From JABWAN01 sp041918175 (GTDB lineage: Bacteria > Zhuqueibacterota > Zhuqueibacteria > Zhuqueibacterales > Zhuqueibacteraceae), in the NCBI GenBank assembly GCA_041918175.1, contig JAYRWE010000062.1:131394-195393 (forward strand): 64,000 nucleotides of DNA, in the 5' to 3' direction. Below the pieces are notes generated by a model. The model was not told the DNA's origin. It did not search any database and saw only the letters and a program-made list of their open reading frames with translations. Both the position numbers and the translations under genes were made by a program. Shown one piece after another: positions 15,961 to 24,876 of the stretch (its first letter is position 1; each line of letters opens with the position of its first letter).

Positions 15961-18369
15961 ATGGCAGCAAAAACAACTTCATTGTCGAAACGATCTGCAG
16001 GGCGTTCATCTGGAATCACCTGCTATCTTAGCTATAGTCATAAAGATGGCCAGCATTATGCGAAGACACTTACAAATATTCTGTCTACCAACGGAATTCA
16101 TGTTTTTGCTGATTACAATATGATTGCTGGTGAAAACTGGGCGGATAGAATCCAAAATGAACTTCAGCGTGCTGACGTATTAATCTTCATAGGAACCCCA
16201 AGCTCGTTCCGTTCGGATTATATAAGGCATGAACTGGAGTTTTTCCATCGCCGTCCTGACAAGCACATCCTTCCAATTATGTTTGGTGGATTTCATGAAG
16301 TTCCGTTGTTCTTGAGGGATATTCTATGGTTAAAGGAAGACGAGTCCGCTCTTCGTGACGGACCAAGCAATGAGGCGGTGAAGCAACTGTTGAGAGCACT
16401 AGAACACGTCCAAGAATCTACCCCTTTGATCCCCATAGCAAAGCCTCCTCGACCAAAACAAGTAGAGAAACGTCCACTAAACGAGGGAAAACTAATTATA
16501 GTCGGAAGGGGCGAGGTGGGAAAAACATCCCTTGTGAAAAGGCTTATTGACAATAAGTTTCGAGGTGATGAGTCGAAGACACAGGGTATCAACATTACAA
16601 CTTGGCCACTTCACTGTGGTTCCGGAAATTTACGATTGAATATATGGGATTTTGGCGGGCAAGAAATTATGCACGCCACGCACCAGTTCTTCCTTACAGA
16701 GCGAAGTCTCTATCTTCTTGTACTTAATGGACGCGAAGGGGGAGAAGATATTGACGCAGAGTATTGGCTTAAGCATATCGAGAGTTTTGGTAGTGATTCG
16801 CCAGTAATTGTAGTCCAGAACAAAATCGCTCAGCATCCATTCGAACTGAACTATCGTGGACTACAAGCACGCTATCCGCAAATTCGAGCTTTCGTGAAAA
16901 CGGACTGTAAGGATGCGATTGGACTTGACGCACTCCGCAATGTGATAAAACAAGTCGTTGCGGAAATGCCCGAAGTACGTATGCAGTTCCCGTTGGATTG
17001 GTTCACGGTGAAAAACCAACTTGAATCCATGGAAGACGACTTCATCGGTTACGAGGGGTTTCGGCAATTGTGTTCCAAAGAGGGAATCGATGAGGAGTCA
17101 GACCGAGACACTTTATGCTGGGTATTACATTGTCTCGGAATTGCACTCAACTACCGCGACGATTCACGTTTGCGAGAGACAAGTGTTCTTAAACCAGAAT
17201 GGGTGACACAAGGAATTTATAAGGTTCTGAATGCAAAAAAACTTGCAGAGCGTCAAGGTGAACTGCATTTGAATGATCTTCAACAACTCCTGCCTAAAGA
17301 GCGATATCCTCTTAACAAACACTTCTTCCTTTTAGAGCTGATGCGGAAGTTCAGTTTGTGTTTCGCGTTTCCAGACGAAGTAGATCGATACTTGATCCCC
17401 GAACTTCTGGGAAAGGAAGAGCCGGAAGAAACGGGTAAGTTTCCACCGTATGATTGCCTGAATTTCGAATACCACTACGGAGTTCTTCCAGAGGGTTTGA
17501 TACCACGGTTCATTGTGCGTTCACACACATTGAGTCGCGGTCAAGAACGCTGGCGCACAGGGGTGGTTCTTGCGCACGAAGATTGCAGGGCGTTGGTTAA
17601 GGCCGAACCCGCTGATCGTCGGGTAATCGTTCGCGTCATTGGGGGAGATGCAGGAGCGAGAAGACGCCTACTGGCAATTATTCGTTATGATCTCGACAGA
17701 ATAAATGGGGAGTTTAAAGATCGGTTAGATGCACAGCCAAAAGTCCCGTTAATCGGCGTACCCGAATTTTCGGTAGACTACAAAAAACTGGTTGCGTTCG
17801 AGAAGCAGAGTGTTATGGAGTTTCCGGAGTTTATCGGCGAGCGAGTCATCACAGTGCAAGTCGGCGAACTATTGAATGGAGTTGATTTGGAAAAGCAACG
17901 AGAAGAGTCGTTTGAAACAATTGCACAGGCAAAGGCGATATTTTTTAGCTATTCACATAAAGATGAAGGGCTTCGTGATGAGTTCGAAACTCATCTTAAG
18001 CTACTACAACGCCAAGGGCTCATTTCTACTTGGCACGACAGAAGGATTCTTTCCGGCAGTGAGTGGGATCGCGAAATTGATCGCCATCTCGAAAGAGCCA
18101 AAATCATTCTTTTGCTCATAAGCGCAGATTTCATCGCTTCAGATTATTGCTGGGAAAACGAAGTGAAGCGAGCCTTGGAACGTCACGAATCAGGTGAAGC
18201 GACTGTAGTTCCAATCTTATTGCGGTCATGCGACTGGAAGAGCGCGCCGTTTGGGAAACTGCAAGGTCTGCCTAAAGACATGACGCCTATTACCACATGG
18301 AAGGACCGCGACGCTGCATGGACGGATGTTGCAACCGGTATTCGGGCGATTGTTGAAAAGCTAAAGTAG
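15961..18369 (+). CDS. TIR-Roc-COR-TIR protein (bacterial Roco GTPase with two TIR domains)
   Basis: A protein of 802 residues. TIR1 covers 19-110 (CYLSYSHKDGQHYAK; acidic residue in SDYIRHELEFF, Glu91). Roc, a Ras-like GTPase, covers 176-335 with P-loop GRGEVGKT (182-189), switch II DFGGQE and the fourth G motif QNKIA, lacking the usual Asp of N-K-x-D. COR covers about 340-530. TIR2 covers 657-802 (IFFSYSHKDEGLRDEF; candidate catalytic Glu732 in SDYCWENEV). There is no leucine-rich repeat and no membrane segment. TIR domains often hydrolyse NAD or make signalling nucleotides, and Roc-COR acts as a dimer switch; an immune role is my inference. The DNA is visibly AT-richer than its neighbours and splits the Bat locus, which indicates insertion. 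ATG 15961 was preferred over TTG 15940. Confidence 0.88.
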   Translation: MAAKTTSLSKRSAGRSSGITCYLSYSHKDGQHYAKTLTNILSTNGIHVFADYNMIAGENWADRIQNELQRADVLIFIGTPSSFRSDYIRHELEFFHRRPDKHILPIMFGGFHEVPLFLRDILWLKEDESALRDGPSNEAVKQLLRALEHVQESTPLIPIAKPPRPKQVEKRPLNEGKLIIVGRGEVGKTSLVKRLIDNKFRGDESKTQGINITTWPLHCGSGNLRLNIWDFGGQEIMHATHQFFLTERSLYLLVLNGREGGEDIDAEYWLKHIESFGSDSPVIVVQNKIAQHPFELNYRGLQARYPQIRAFVKTDCKDAIGLDALRNVIKQVVAEMPEVRMQFPLDWFTVKNQLESMEDDFIGYEGFRQLCSKEGIDEESDRDTLCWVLHCLGIALNYRDDSRLRETSVLKPEWVTQGIYKVLNAKKLAERQGELHLNDLQQLLPKERYPLNKHFFLLELMRKFSLCFAFPDEVDRYLIPELLGKEEPEETGKFPPYDCLNFEYHYGVLPEGLIPRFIVRSHTLSRGQERWRTGVVLAHEDCRALVKAEPADRRVIVRVIGGDAGARRRLLAIIRYDLDRINGEFKDRLDAQPKVPLIGVPEFSVDYKKLVAFEKQSVMEFPEFIGERVITVQVGELLNGVDLEKQREESFETIAQAKAIFFSYSHKDEGLRDEFETHLKLLQRQGLISTWHDRRILSGSEWDREIDRHLERAKIILLLISADFIASDYCWENEVKRALERHESGEATVVPILLRSCDWKSAPFGKLQGLPKDMTPITTWKDRDAAWTDVATGIRAIVEKLK

Positions 18370-18650
18370 AGTGGAATAGTAATCCACAAACGATAACTTA
18401 GTAGTTACCACCACAATGATAAACTCACCCATCCCCAGGCTTGACAAAAATCCTGAACTGCGCCATTGCCTGCTCAAGTATGTCAGGCTGAAAACTGTCG
18501 AGGTTTGGGATGACCCGCTAGGAAAACATCGCATCGGCTTAAACAGCAAAGGCAGAAAGATGGAGGGCAGAAAAATGTTTTTCTCCTGCTTTATTTTTCT
18601 GTCTTAACCTCTTTTTGAAATGACCATCGCATAACGAACGGATCATCTTT
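18370..18650. other. Gap after the TIR-Roco gene with possible gene remnant
   Basis: An open frame from ATG 18416 reads MINSPIPRLDKNPELRHCLL and on to EVWDDPLGKHRIGLN before entering a family C repeat. It looks protein-like but is short, has no ribosome binding site, and its last third is repeat. It may be a remnant carried with the TIR-Roco insertion. Nothing else is visible. Confidence 0.3.
18551..18606. repeat. Family C repeat, short hairpin copy
   Basis: GGCAGAAAGATGGAGGGCAG runs into AAAAATG and is mirrored by TTTATTTTTCTGTCTT. This copy lacks the 60-nt centre found in the copies flanking moxR. Confidence 0.7.
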
Positions 18651-19571
18651 ATGTTGAAATCGATTCGTCTTCAACTCATCTTCTTCCTGCTCGCTCTCGT
18701 CGCTTGCAACTCAAACGAGCCGAATCTTCCTGCGGAGCGCGTGCGGGAGTTTGCGAATGTGCTCTACAATCGCGAATTGTATAAGCAGGCCATTGCGGAG
18801 TACGAGCGCTATTTGCGCGATTATCCGCTCAATGAAACCGAGCAAGCGAATATCAGCTACACCATCGGCAACATTTATCTCGACCGCCTGCGCGATGCCG
18901 AGTCCGCGCTCGCGTATTATCTGCGCGTGAAGGAGCTTTATCCCAAAAGTGAATTGGTGGATGACGCCGGCCGCCGCGTGGTGGAATGTCTCGAACGTTT
19001 GCAGCGCTCCGCGGATGCGCAGCAAGCATTGGAAGAGAGCACGTTTCTCGACACCTCGCAAGTGACGAAGAAGCGGCCGGGCGAAGTCATTGCCAAAATC
19101 GGCGACCGCGAAATTACCACTGGCGATCTTGAATTTGAGATGAAAAATCTGCCGCCGTACATGCAGGCGCAAATTCGCGATCGCAGCAAGAAGCTTGAGT
19201 TCTTGCAGCAATATGTCGCTACGGAGTTGTTGTTCAACACTGCGAAACGTAAAGGTTTGGAGAATAATCAAGAGGTCGTTGATGCGGCGTTTCAAGCGAA
19301 GAAGAACATCGTCGTGCAGAAGTTTTTGCAGGAAGAGATCGGCCAGAGTATCAACTTCGAGCCGAGCGAGGTTGAGCTGTACTATCGCGCGAACTTGAGC
19401 CGCTACACGAAAACCGATTCGAGCGGGCAAGCGCCGCCGAGCTTTGAAGAAGTTCGCAATCAAGTCACGCAAGACTACGTGCGCGAGAAGCAGCAGGAAG
19501 CATATGGGAAGTTGGTCGAGCGCATGATGCGCGCGGAGAACGCGGTGATTTATTCAGATAAGGTGAATTAG
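18651..19571 (+). CDS. Lipoprotein with TPR and SurA-N-like chaperone region
   Basis: A protein of 306 residues with signal peptide LQLIFFLLALVAC and lipobox LVAC-N. Residues 25-125 have two to three TPR-like helical pairs (ANVLYNRELYKQAIAEYERY; NIYLDRLRDAESALAYYLRV). Residues 140-300 resemble the N-terminal chaperone module of SurA/PrsA-type proteins (VIAKIGDREITTGDLEFEMK and the helices LEFLQQYVATELLFNTAKRK). The parvulin PPIase domain that normally follows is absent. It is therefore probably a periplasmic holdase for Bat-complex or outer-membrane partners. It ends three bases before the next gene, so the two are probably one transcript. Confidence 0.7.
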   Translation: MLKSIRLQLIFFLLALVACNSNEPNLPAERVREFANVLYNRELYKQAIAEYERYLRDYPLNETEQANISYTIGNIYLDRLRDAESALAYYLRVKELYPKSELVDDAGRRVVECLERLQRSADAQQALEESTFLDTSQVTKKRPGEVIAKIGDREITTGDLEFEMKNLPPYMQAQIRDRSKKLEFLQQYVATELLFNTAKRKGLENNQEVVDAAFQAKKNIVVQKFLQEEIGQSINFEPSEVELYYRANLSRYTKTDSSGQAPPSFEEVRNQVTQDYVREKQQEAYGKLVERMMRAENAVIYSDKVN

Positions 19572-19574
19572 AGC

Positions 19575-20876
19575 ATGAAGGTGATCATACAAAATTCCCC
19601 CCTTGAGGGGGGCCAGGGGGGTGTTGTTCGGAACATGAGCGCTGAGATTTTTTTCTATCCGAAGAACACCCCCCTAACCCCCCTCAAGGGGGGAATCAAT
19701 CGAGCCTCTAGCAATTCCCCCCTTGAGGGGGGCCAGGGGGGGGGTGTTCGTGGCATGAGCGGTGGGATTTTTTTTTATCCGAAGAACACCCCCCAAACCC
19801 CCCTCAAGGGGGGAATAAGTCCGTTGCGCACGCAGAGACGCAAAGACGCAAAGGTTTCGCAAAGAAAAGCTTTGCGGTTTCTCTGCGCCTTTGCGTCTCT
19901 GCGTGAGACTTTTTGCTTTTTAGTCGTACTAATCCTCGCAAGCAACTCTGCTTTCTCCCAAACTTCCTCTCCGGTCTCCGTCGAATCGCGCATCGACAAA
20001 GCCACGATCACGATTGGCGACACGGTGCGTTATCACGTGCGGCTCATGCGCGCGCCCAACGTGCAAGTGCGCTGGCCGGGGCTTGCGGCAAACTTGGGCG
20101 CGTTCGAGATTCGCGATTACGACAAGCCCGAGCCGCGCGCGGAGAAAGAGAGCATCATCGAAGAAGTCGCATACACAATCTCCACTTTCGACACGGGCAC
20201 GTTTGTGATTCCGCCGCTCGCGCTGCAATATCTCGCGCCGCCCGATACGGCGTGGCAGCAACTCGCAACCGAGCGTTTGGAAATTCGCGTGAACAGCGTG
20301 TTGCCGAGCGAAGCTGGCGACATTCGCAACGTGAAAGCGCCGTGGGAATTGCCGCGTGATTGGCGCACGATCATTTTGATTAGCGCCATTGCGGCCGCGG
20401 TGCTGTTGCTCGCGGGCTTGGGATATTATTGGTGGCGTCGTCGGCAGGGGAAAGGCTTGCTGCCGCAACGTGAAGAGCCGAAACGTCCTGCGCACGAGTT
20501 GGCTTTGGAAGAGTTGCAGCAACTGCGCGCGAGCGATCTCTTGCAACGAGGCGAAGTGAAAGCGTTCTACAGCATTCTTTCCGAAATCGTGCGGCGTTAT
20601 ATCGAAGGCCGATATGAAGTCACGGCTTTGGAAATGACCACGTATGAAGTCAATCGCGAATTGCGCAAGGTTGAAAGCAATCGCAACGCATGCGACGAGG
20701 CGCGCGAAATTTTAGAAGCGAGTGACTTGGTGAAATTTGCGAAGCTCGTTCCGCCGCTCGAACAAGGCGAAACGCTCATCACACTCGCGGAGTCGTTTGT
20801 TGAAGCGACAAAGCCAGTCGTCATTGCGACGGCGAGTGCGACAGAGCCGGCGCAAGTTGCAACGGAGGCGAACTGA
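19575..20876 (+). CDS. BatD-like membrane protein with N-terminus made of dispersed repeats
   Basis: The functional part starts near residue 112 with a hydrophobic signal segment (FCFLVVLILASNSAFSQ). A beta-rich periplasmic domain follows (130-260: VESRIDKATITIGDTVRYHV), then a transmembrane helix (IILISAIAAAVLLLAGLGYY) and a cytoplasmic helical domain (FYSILSEIVRRYIEGRYEVT). This is BatD layout, and BatA follows one base after the stop. Residues 7-80 are read from four family A repeats (NSPLEGGQGGV, TPLTPLKGGI and so on) and 81-110 from a family B repeat (RTQRRKDAK, CAFASLRE). Between the A repeats and the signal core the only start codon is a TTG inside repeat B. The true start is therefore uncertain: ATG 19575 or that TTG. 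Confidence 0.75.
   Translation: MKVIIQNSPLEGGQGGVVRNMSAEIFFYPKNTPLTPLKGGINRASSNSPLEGGQGGGVRGMSGGIFFYPKNTPQTPLKGGISPLRTQRRKDAKVSQRKALRFLCAFASLRETFCFLVVLILASNSAFSQTSSPVSVESRIDKATITIGDTVRYHVRLMRAPNVQVRWPGLAANLGAFEIRDYDKPEPRAEKESIIEEVAYTISTFDTGTFVIPPLALQYLAPPDTAWQQLATERLEIRVNSVLPSEAGDIRNVKAPWELPRDWRTIILISAIAAAVLLLAGLGYYWWRRRQGKGLLPQREEPKRPAHELALEELQQLRASDLLQRGEVKAFYSILSEIVRRYIEGRYEVTALEMTTYEVNRELRKVESNRNACDEAREILEASDLVKFAKLVPPLEQGETLITLAESFVEATKPVVIATASATEPAQVATEAN
19593..19816. repeat. Cluster of four family A repeats in two inverted pairs
   Basis: Copies lie at 19593-19630 (+), 19661-19696 (-), 19711-19750 (+) and 19781-19816 (-). Each has the TTCCCCCCTTGAGGGGGG palindrome and a G/C tract of six to nine. 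The + and - members of each pair face each other over about 30 nt, so each pair could fold into one long hairpin. The spacer between pair members is itself repeated (ATGAGCG, GAGATTTTTTTCTATCCGAA and close variants), so the whole 110-nt pair was duplicated. Confidence 0.9.
19828..19906. repeat. Family B repeat overlapping the BatD-like coding region
   Basis: GCACGCAGAGACGCAAAGAC is mirrored by TTTGCGTCTCTGCGTGA. It is read in frame and encodes the residues just before the signal-peptide core of the BatD-like protein. Confidence 0.8.
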
Positions 20877-20877
20877 C

Positions 20878-21870
20878 ATGCCTACCTTCGCGAATCCCTA
20901 CTTTCTTTTTCTGCTCGCGCTATTGCCGCTGCTCCTGTGGTGGTATTTGCGCACGCACAAAAAACGCACAGCCACGATTCGCTACTCCAATTTGGATTTG
21001 CTGCGCACGTTGCCTAAGCCTTCGAACTATCTTTCTCGACATGTGCAATTTGGTTTGCGTATGCTCGCGCTGGCGCTTGTGATCATCGCGCTTGCTCGTC
21101 CGCAGAGCGGGCACACTGAAGAGGAAGTGACGACTGAAGGTATCGACATTGTGCTCGCAGTGGATATTTCTTCGAGCATGCTCGCGGAAGATTTCAAGCC
21201 GAAGAATCGCATCGAGGCCGCGAAGCAAGTAGCCGAGCAATTCATCACCGGTCGCAAGAGCGACCGCATCGGCATGGTGGTGTTCGCGGCGCGCAGCTTT
21301 ACGCAATGCCCGCTCACGCTGGATTACGGCGTGCTGATTAACTTTTTGCAGAAGGTCGCGCCGGGCCAAATCGACGACGGCACTGCAATTGGTTTGGGCA
21401 TGGCCACCGCGATTGATCGTTTGCGCAGCAGCAAAGCGAAGAGCAAAGTTGTCATTCTGCTCACCGACGGCGTGAACAACGCGGGCGAGATCGATCCCAT
21501 CACTGCGGCGCGCGTGGCGAAAGCGTTTGGCGTGCGCATATACAGCATCGGCGTGGGCACGCGCGGCGAGGCCATGTATCCGGTGCAAGATCCATTGTTC
21601 GGCAAGCGCTACGTGCGTATGCCCGTGGAGATTGACGAAGCCATGCTCACACAAGTCGCGACGATGACGGACGGCAAATACTTCCGCGCGACGGATCGCA
21701 CCAGTTTGGAAAAAATTTTCGCTGAGATTGACAAACTCGAAAAGACGAAGATCGAAGTGAAGCAGTTCACGCGCTATCGCGAACTGTTCGTGCAATGGCT
21801 CGCGGTCGCGCTCGGTCTCGTTTTCGTGGAAGTCGTTTTGATGAACACTAAATTCCGCAAGATACCATGA
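20878..21870 (+). CDS. batA: BatA-like vWA membrane protein
   Basis: A protein of 330 residues with the BatA/BatB fold. Two N-terminal hydrophobic helices (PYFLFLLALLPLLLWWYL; FGLRMLALALVIIALARPQ) precede a von Willebrand factor A domain whose metal site D-x-S-x-S is DISSS at 96-100, followed by TDGVNNAGEID. A C-terminal helix (WLAVALGLVFVEVVLM) returns to the membrane. I chose ATG 20878 because GGAGG lies upstream; an upstream ATG gives an arginine-rich extension that reads as shadow. It overlaps batB by four bases (ATGA). Family knowledge: Bat proteins with MoxR support envelope stress tolerance. Confidence 0.93.
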   Translation: MPTFANPYFLFLLALLPLLLWWYLRTHKKRTATIRYSNLDLLRTLPKPSNYLSRHVQFGLRMLALALVIIALARPQSGHTEEEVTTEGIDIVLAVDISSSMLAEDFKPKNRIEAAKQVAEQFITGRKSDRIGMVVFAARSFTQCPLTLDYGVLINFLQKVAPGQIDDGTAIGLGMATAIDRLRSSKAKSKVVILLTDGVNNAGEIDPITAARVAKAFGVRIYSIGVGTRGEAMYPVQDPLFGKRYVRMPVEIDEAMLTQVATMTDGKYFRATDRTSLEKIFAEIDKLEKTKIEVKQFTRYRELFVQWLAVALGLVFVEVVLMNTKFRKIP

Positions 21871-22910
21871 TTCGATTTGCCAATGATATTGCGCTCTATC
21901 TCTTGCTGCTCATTCCGGCTTTGATCGTTTTCTTTGTGCTGGTCTTTCGCTGGAAACGCAAAGCCATGAGCCGTTTTGGAAATTTGCTCCTGCTCGAACA
22001 ATTGACGCCCACGTTTAGCCGCAAACGCAGCGTGTGGAAAATCGTGCTCTTGCTGGCAGCGCTTTCGTTCATGATTCTCGCGCTTGCGCGGCCGCAGCTC
22101 GGCACTGCGCTCGAAGAAGTGAAACGCAAAGGCGTGGACGTCATCGTTGCGATTGACGTATCGGAGTCGATGAATGCGCAAGACATTGCGCCGAGCCGAT
22201 TGGATAAAGCGCGGCACGAGGTCTCATCGTTGATCGACAAACTCGAAGGCGACCGTATCGGCTTGATTGCGTTTGCCGGCGAAGCGTTCGTGCAATGTCC
22301 GCTCACGCTCGATTATGGCGCCGCGAAAATTTTTCTCGACGTGCTCGGCCCGAATTTGATTCCCACGCCGGGCACGGATGTCGCCAAAGCGATTCAAATG
22401 GCGATGAAAAGTTTTGAGAGCACTGAACGCCAACACAAAGTGCTCGTCTTGATAACGGACGGCGAGCATCACGGCGAAGACGTGATGACGGTTGCGGAAG
22501 AGGCGGAGCGCGAAGGCTTGGTGATTTACACCGTTGGCATTGGCTCCGCGCAAGGCGTGCCTATTCCGGTTGAGCAACAGGGCGGTTTTAAAAAGAGCAA
22601 CAGCGGTGATGTGATCGTTACCAAACTTGACGAACTCACATTAGAAAAGATTGCGCTTCAAACCGGCGGCAAATATTATCGCGCCTCTTCCAGCGAAGCA
22701 GAGTTGGATCGCATCTATGATGATATTTCGGGGATGGAGAAAAAGGAGCTAGCCTCGCTCAAATTCTCGCAGTTCGAAGAGCGTTTCCAATATGTGCTCG
22801 CGATTGCGTTCGTGCTATTGTTGATTGAAATGCTGCTTTCGGAAAGAAGAAAGGCGGCGACGAATGGGCGTGCACGAGGCATTGCAAAAGAGCCGGTTCA
22901 GCAAGAATAG
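21867..22910 (+). CDS. batB: BatB-like vWA membrane protein
   Basis: A protein of 347 residues and paralogue of the preceding gene. N-terminal helices (LYLLLLIPALIVFFVLVF; WKIVLLLAALSFMILALARPQ) are followed by a vWA domain with metal site DVSES at 97-101 and TDGEHHGEDV, then a C-terminal helix (LAIAFVLLLIEMLL). The ATGA overlap with batA implies translational coupling. It is the last gene of the Bat run; a compact hairpin repeat follows 19 bases after the stop and may end or stabilise the transcript. Confidence 0.93.
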   Translation: MIRFANDIALYLLLLIPALIVFFVLVFRWKRKAMSRFGNLLLLEQLTPTFSRKRSVWKIVLLLAALSFMILALARPQLGTALEEVKRKGVDVIVAIDVSESMNAQDIAPSRLDKARHEVSSLIDKLEGDRIGLIAFAGEAFVQCPLTLDYGAAKIFLDVLGPNLIPTPGTDVAKAIQMAMKSFESTERQHKVLVLITDGEHHGEDVMTVAEEAEREGLVIYTVGIGSAQGVPIPVEQQGGFKKSNSGDVIVTKLDELTLEKIALQTGGKYYRASSSEAELDRIYDDISGMEKKELASLKFSQFEERFQYVLAIAFVLLLIEMLLSERRKAATNGRARGIAKEPVQQE

Positions 22911-22928
22911 ATTGCGCCTCCTAATTTT

Positions 22929-22996
22929 TCATTCAGAAGGAATCTTTTTAAGCATCACCACTAGCGCAAGTGCTCAAAAAGATTCCTTCTGAATGA
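22929..22996. repeat. Family D repeat: perfect 21-bp inverted repeat
   Basis: TCATTCAGAAGGAATCTTTT plus T (22929-22949) is exactly mirrored at 22976-22996 around a 26-nt loop. The T run inside the arm could let it work as a bidirectional terminator after batB. Confidence 0.85.
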
Positions 22997-23070
22997 CACG
23001 CGATCACATTGCGAGGAGGTGACTCAAATACCAAAATGATACTCTGATCATTCAATTACGCAGGTTCATC

Positions 23071-24498
23071 ATGCTCCACATCCCCCTCCTTCGCGCCGGG
23101 CAGCCTTACCAAAGTCTCGACACAACCACGGTGCGGCATTTTCAAACCGGCGAGCCGGTCGCACAAGTGAGCCAAGCCAATCGCGGTTTGATCGCGAAAG
23201 ATTTGTCGCGCGCCTCTGATTTGCAGCGCAAACTGCAGGAGCACTCGATTGCAGATTTGCTTGCGATGTGCTCGAAAGCCGCGCAAAATTTTATGCAAGC
23301 GAATTTACCTATTGATGGCGCAACGCAATCGCCGGATGAATATGTGCAACAACTCTCGGCCACCACCGGCATGCCGGAAGTGCTCTGCCGCCGCAACATG
23401 GGCAAGATCGAATCTGTGCTGCAACAGATGCCCACGATTTTGCGCGGCCTCATGCACGGCCTCGAACTCGAAGTTCTAGATTCCGGTTGGATTGTGCGCA
23501 ACGAAAGCTTGCTGAGTTTCTTCTGTCAGGCGAATGCGCTCGGCGCGATTTTGCCCAGCAACTCTCCGGGCGTGCATTCACTGTGGCTACCTGCGATCCC
23601 GCTGAAAGTTCCGCTCGTGCTCAAGCCTGGTCGCGAAGAGCCGTGGACGCCGTATCGCATCGCGCAAGCTTTTATTGCCGTGGGTTGTCCGGCAGAGGCA
23701 TTCAATTATTATCCCTCTGATCATTCCGGCGCAACCGAAATTCTGTTGCGCTGTGGCCGGTCGATGTTCTTCGGTGATCAAAGCAGTGTGAGCGCCTGGG
23801 CCAATGATCCGCGTGTGGAAATTCACGGGCCGGGTTGGAGCAAAATCATCATTGCCGAGGATCAAATCTCGCGCTGGGAAGAACATCTCGATATGATGGT
23901 CACTTCAATTACCGCGAATGGCGGACGTTCGTGTTTGAATGCTTCCGGCATTTGGGTTCCGTCGCACGGCCGTGAAATTGCCGAAGCGCTGGCGCAGCGT
24001 CTCGCCGGCATTGAAGCGCGGGCCATGGATGATCCTGAGGCGCAGATCTGCGCCTTCACCAACAAGAAGTTCGCGCAGCGCATCAATGACATGATCGAGC
24101 AGCAGCTTCGCGTTGCCGGTGCGGAGGATTTGACTGCAAAATATCGCGGCGGAAAAAGGCTGGTGGAAAAAGCTGGTTGCACGTTTTTGCTGCCGACCGT
24201 GGTGTGGTGTGAAGACGCCGAACATCCATTGGCAAATGTGGAATTTTTATTTCCGTTTGCGAGCGTGGTGCAAGCGCCGCAGAACGAATTGTTGTCGCGC
24301 ATCGGAAGCACTTTGGTGTTGACCGCGATTACGGAAGAGGAGGCCTTCACGCGCACGCTTTTTTCCTCGCCCAATGTCGATCGCCTCAACCTCGGCCCGA
24401 TCCCGACCAATAAAATTCTTTGGGATCAGCCGCACGAAGGAAACTTGTTCGAGCATCTTTATCGCCAGCGCGCCTTGCAGTTGATGGTGAAAGCGTGA
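23071..24498 (+). CDS. Aldehyde dehydrogenase / acyl-CoA reductase-like protein
   Basis: A protein of 475 residues of the ALDH superfamily. The cofactor-binding half contains LGAILPSNSPGVHSLWLPAI and VPLVLKPGREEPWTPYR, matching the PWN and KP motifs. The catalytic cysteine is probably in NGGRSCLNASG, the usual position for GQ-x-C. The C-terminal part has the conserved PLANVEFLFPFASVV segment, related to E-I-F-G-P. The N-terminal 90 residues (LDTTTVRHFQTGEPVAQVSQ) are less typical of plain ALDH and recall acyl-CoA reductases. The substrate is unknown. It stands alone between a hairpin and a gap. Confidence 0.75.
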   Translation: MLHIPLLRAGQPYQSLDTTTVRHFQTGEPVAQVSQANRGLIAKDLSRASDLQRKLQEHSIADLLAMCSKAAQNFMQANLPIDGATQSPDEYVQQLSATTGMPEVLCRRNMGKIESVLQQMPTILRGLMHGLELEVLDSGWIVRNESLLSFFCQANALGAILPSNSPGVHSLWLPAIPLKVPLVLKPGREEPWTPYRIAQAFIAVGCPAEAFNYYPSDHSGATEILLRCGRSMFFGDQSSVSAWANDPRVEIHGPGWSKIIIAEDQISRWEEHLDMMVTSITANGGRSCLNASGIWVPSHGREIAEALAQRLAGIEARAMDDPEAQICAFTNKKFAQRINDMIEQQLRVAGAEDLTAKYRGGKRLVEKAGCTFLLPTVVWCEDAEHPLANVEFLFPFASVVQAPQNELLSRIGSTLVLTAITEEEAFTRTLFSSPNVDRLNLGPIPTNKILWDQPHEGNLFEHLYRQRALQLMVKA

Positions 24499-24876
24499 AA
24501 GGACGATATCTTTTTCATTTCTCGGATTTCAATGGAGCCCGAAGCTGTCGAATTTGCCTGAGCGTGTCGAGTTCATCTGACCTGTGGGCGTAGCCATGCC
24601 CTTCCTCCTTCATATTCTCCTGCTCAACAACATCTCTTCTCTCGCCCATTCTGCTCACAGTGTTTGCCTGTGTTGCGGTCTTAATTTCCCGACTTGCATT
24701 TGAAACTGGAAGGGCATCGCATCGCCGCTTCCTCACAAGTGTCACTTGGGAATTTTGCTTGGACTTCGTATACTCTTCCGCAGCAATCACACCCACTCCG
24801 CGCGACACCTTGCGACTGCCAGCAATAATTCCATTCACGTTTTCTTGAACGAGTTTTATAAACAAGAGGGCGAGCT
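24499..24876. other. Gap of about 380 bases before the acylase gene
   Basis: A leftward frame (24865-24515) with a protein-like tail (MGERRDVVEQENMKEEGHGY) is open here, but there is no ribosome binding site and no recognisable family. I see no repeat, RNA or clear promoter. It may hold a decayed gene. Confidence 0.3.

Noticed and set aside
19593..19906. Palindromic repeat cluster as a CRISPR array
   Set aside because: Only four copies in alternating orientation, no unique spacers of constant length and no cas genes.
20737..20877. Upstream extension of the BatA-like gene
   Set aside because: The extension is an Arg/Ser-rich shadow of the end of the BatD-like gene; ATG 20878 has GGAGG and starts the family's first helix.
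24515..24865. Leftward 116-codon frame in the gap before the first acylase gene
   Set aside because: Partly protein-like, but with no start signal, no recognisable family and no neighbour support.
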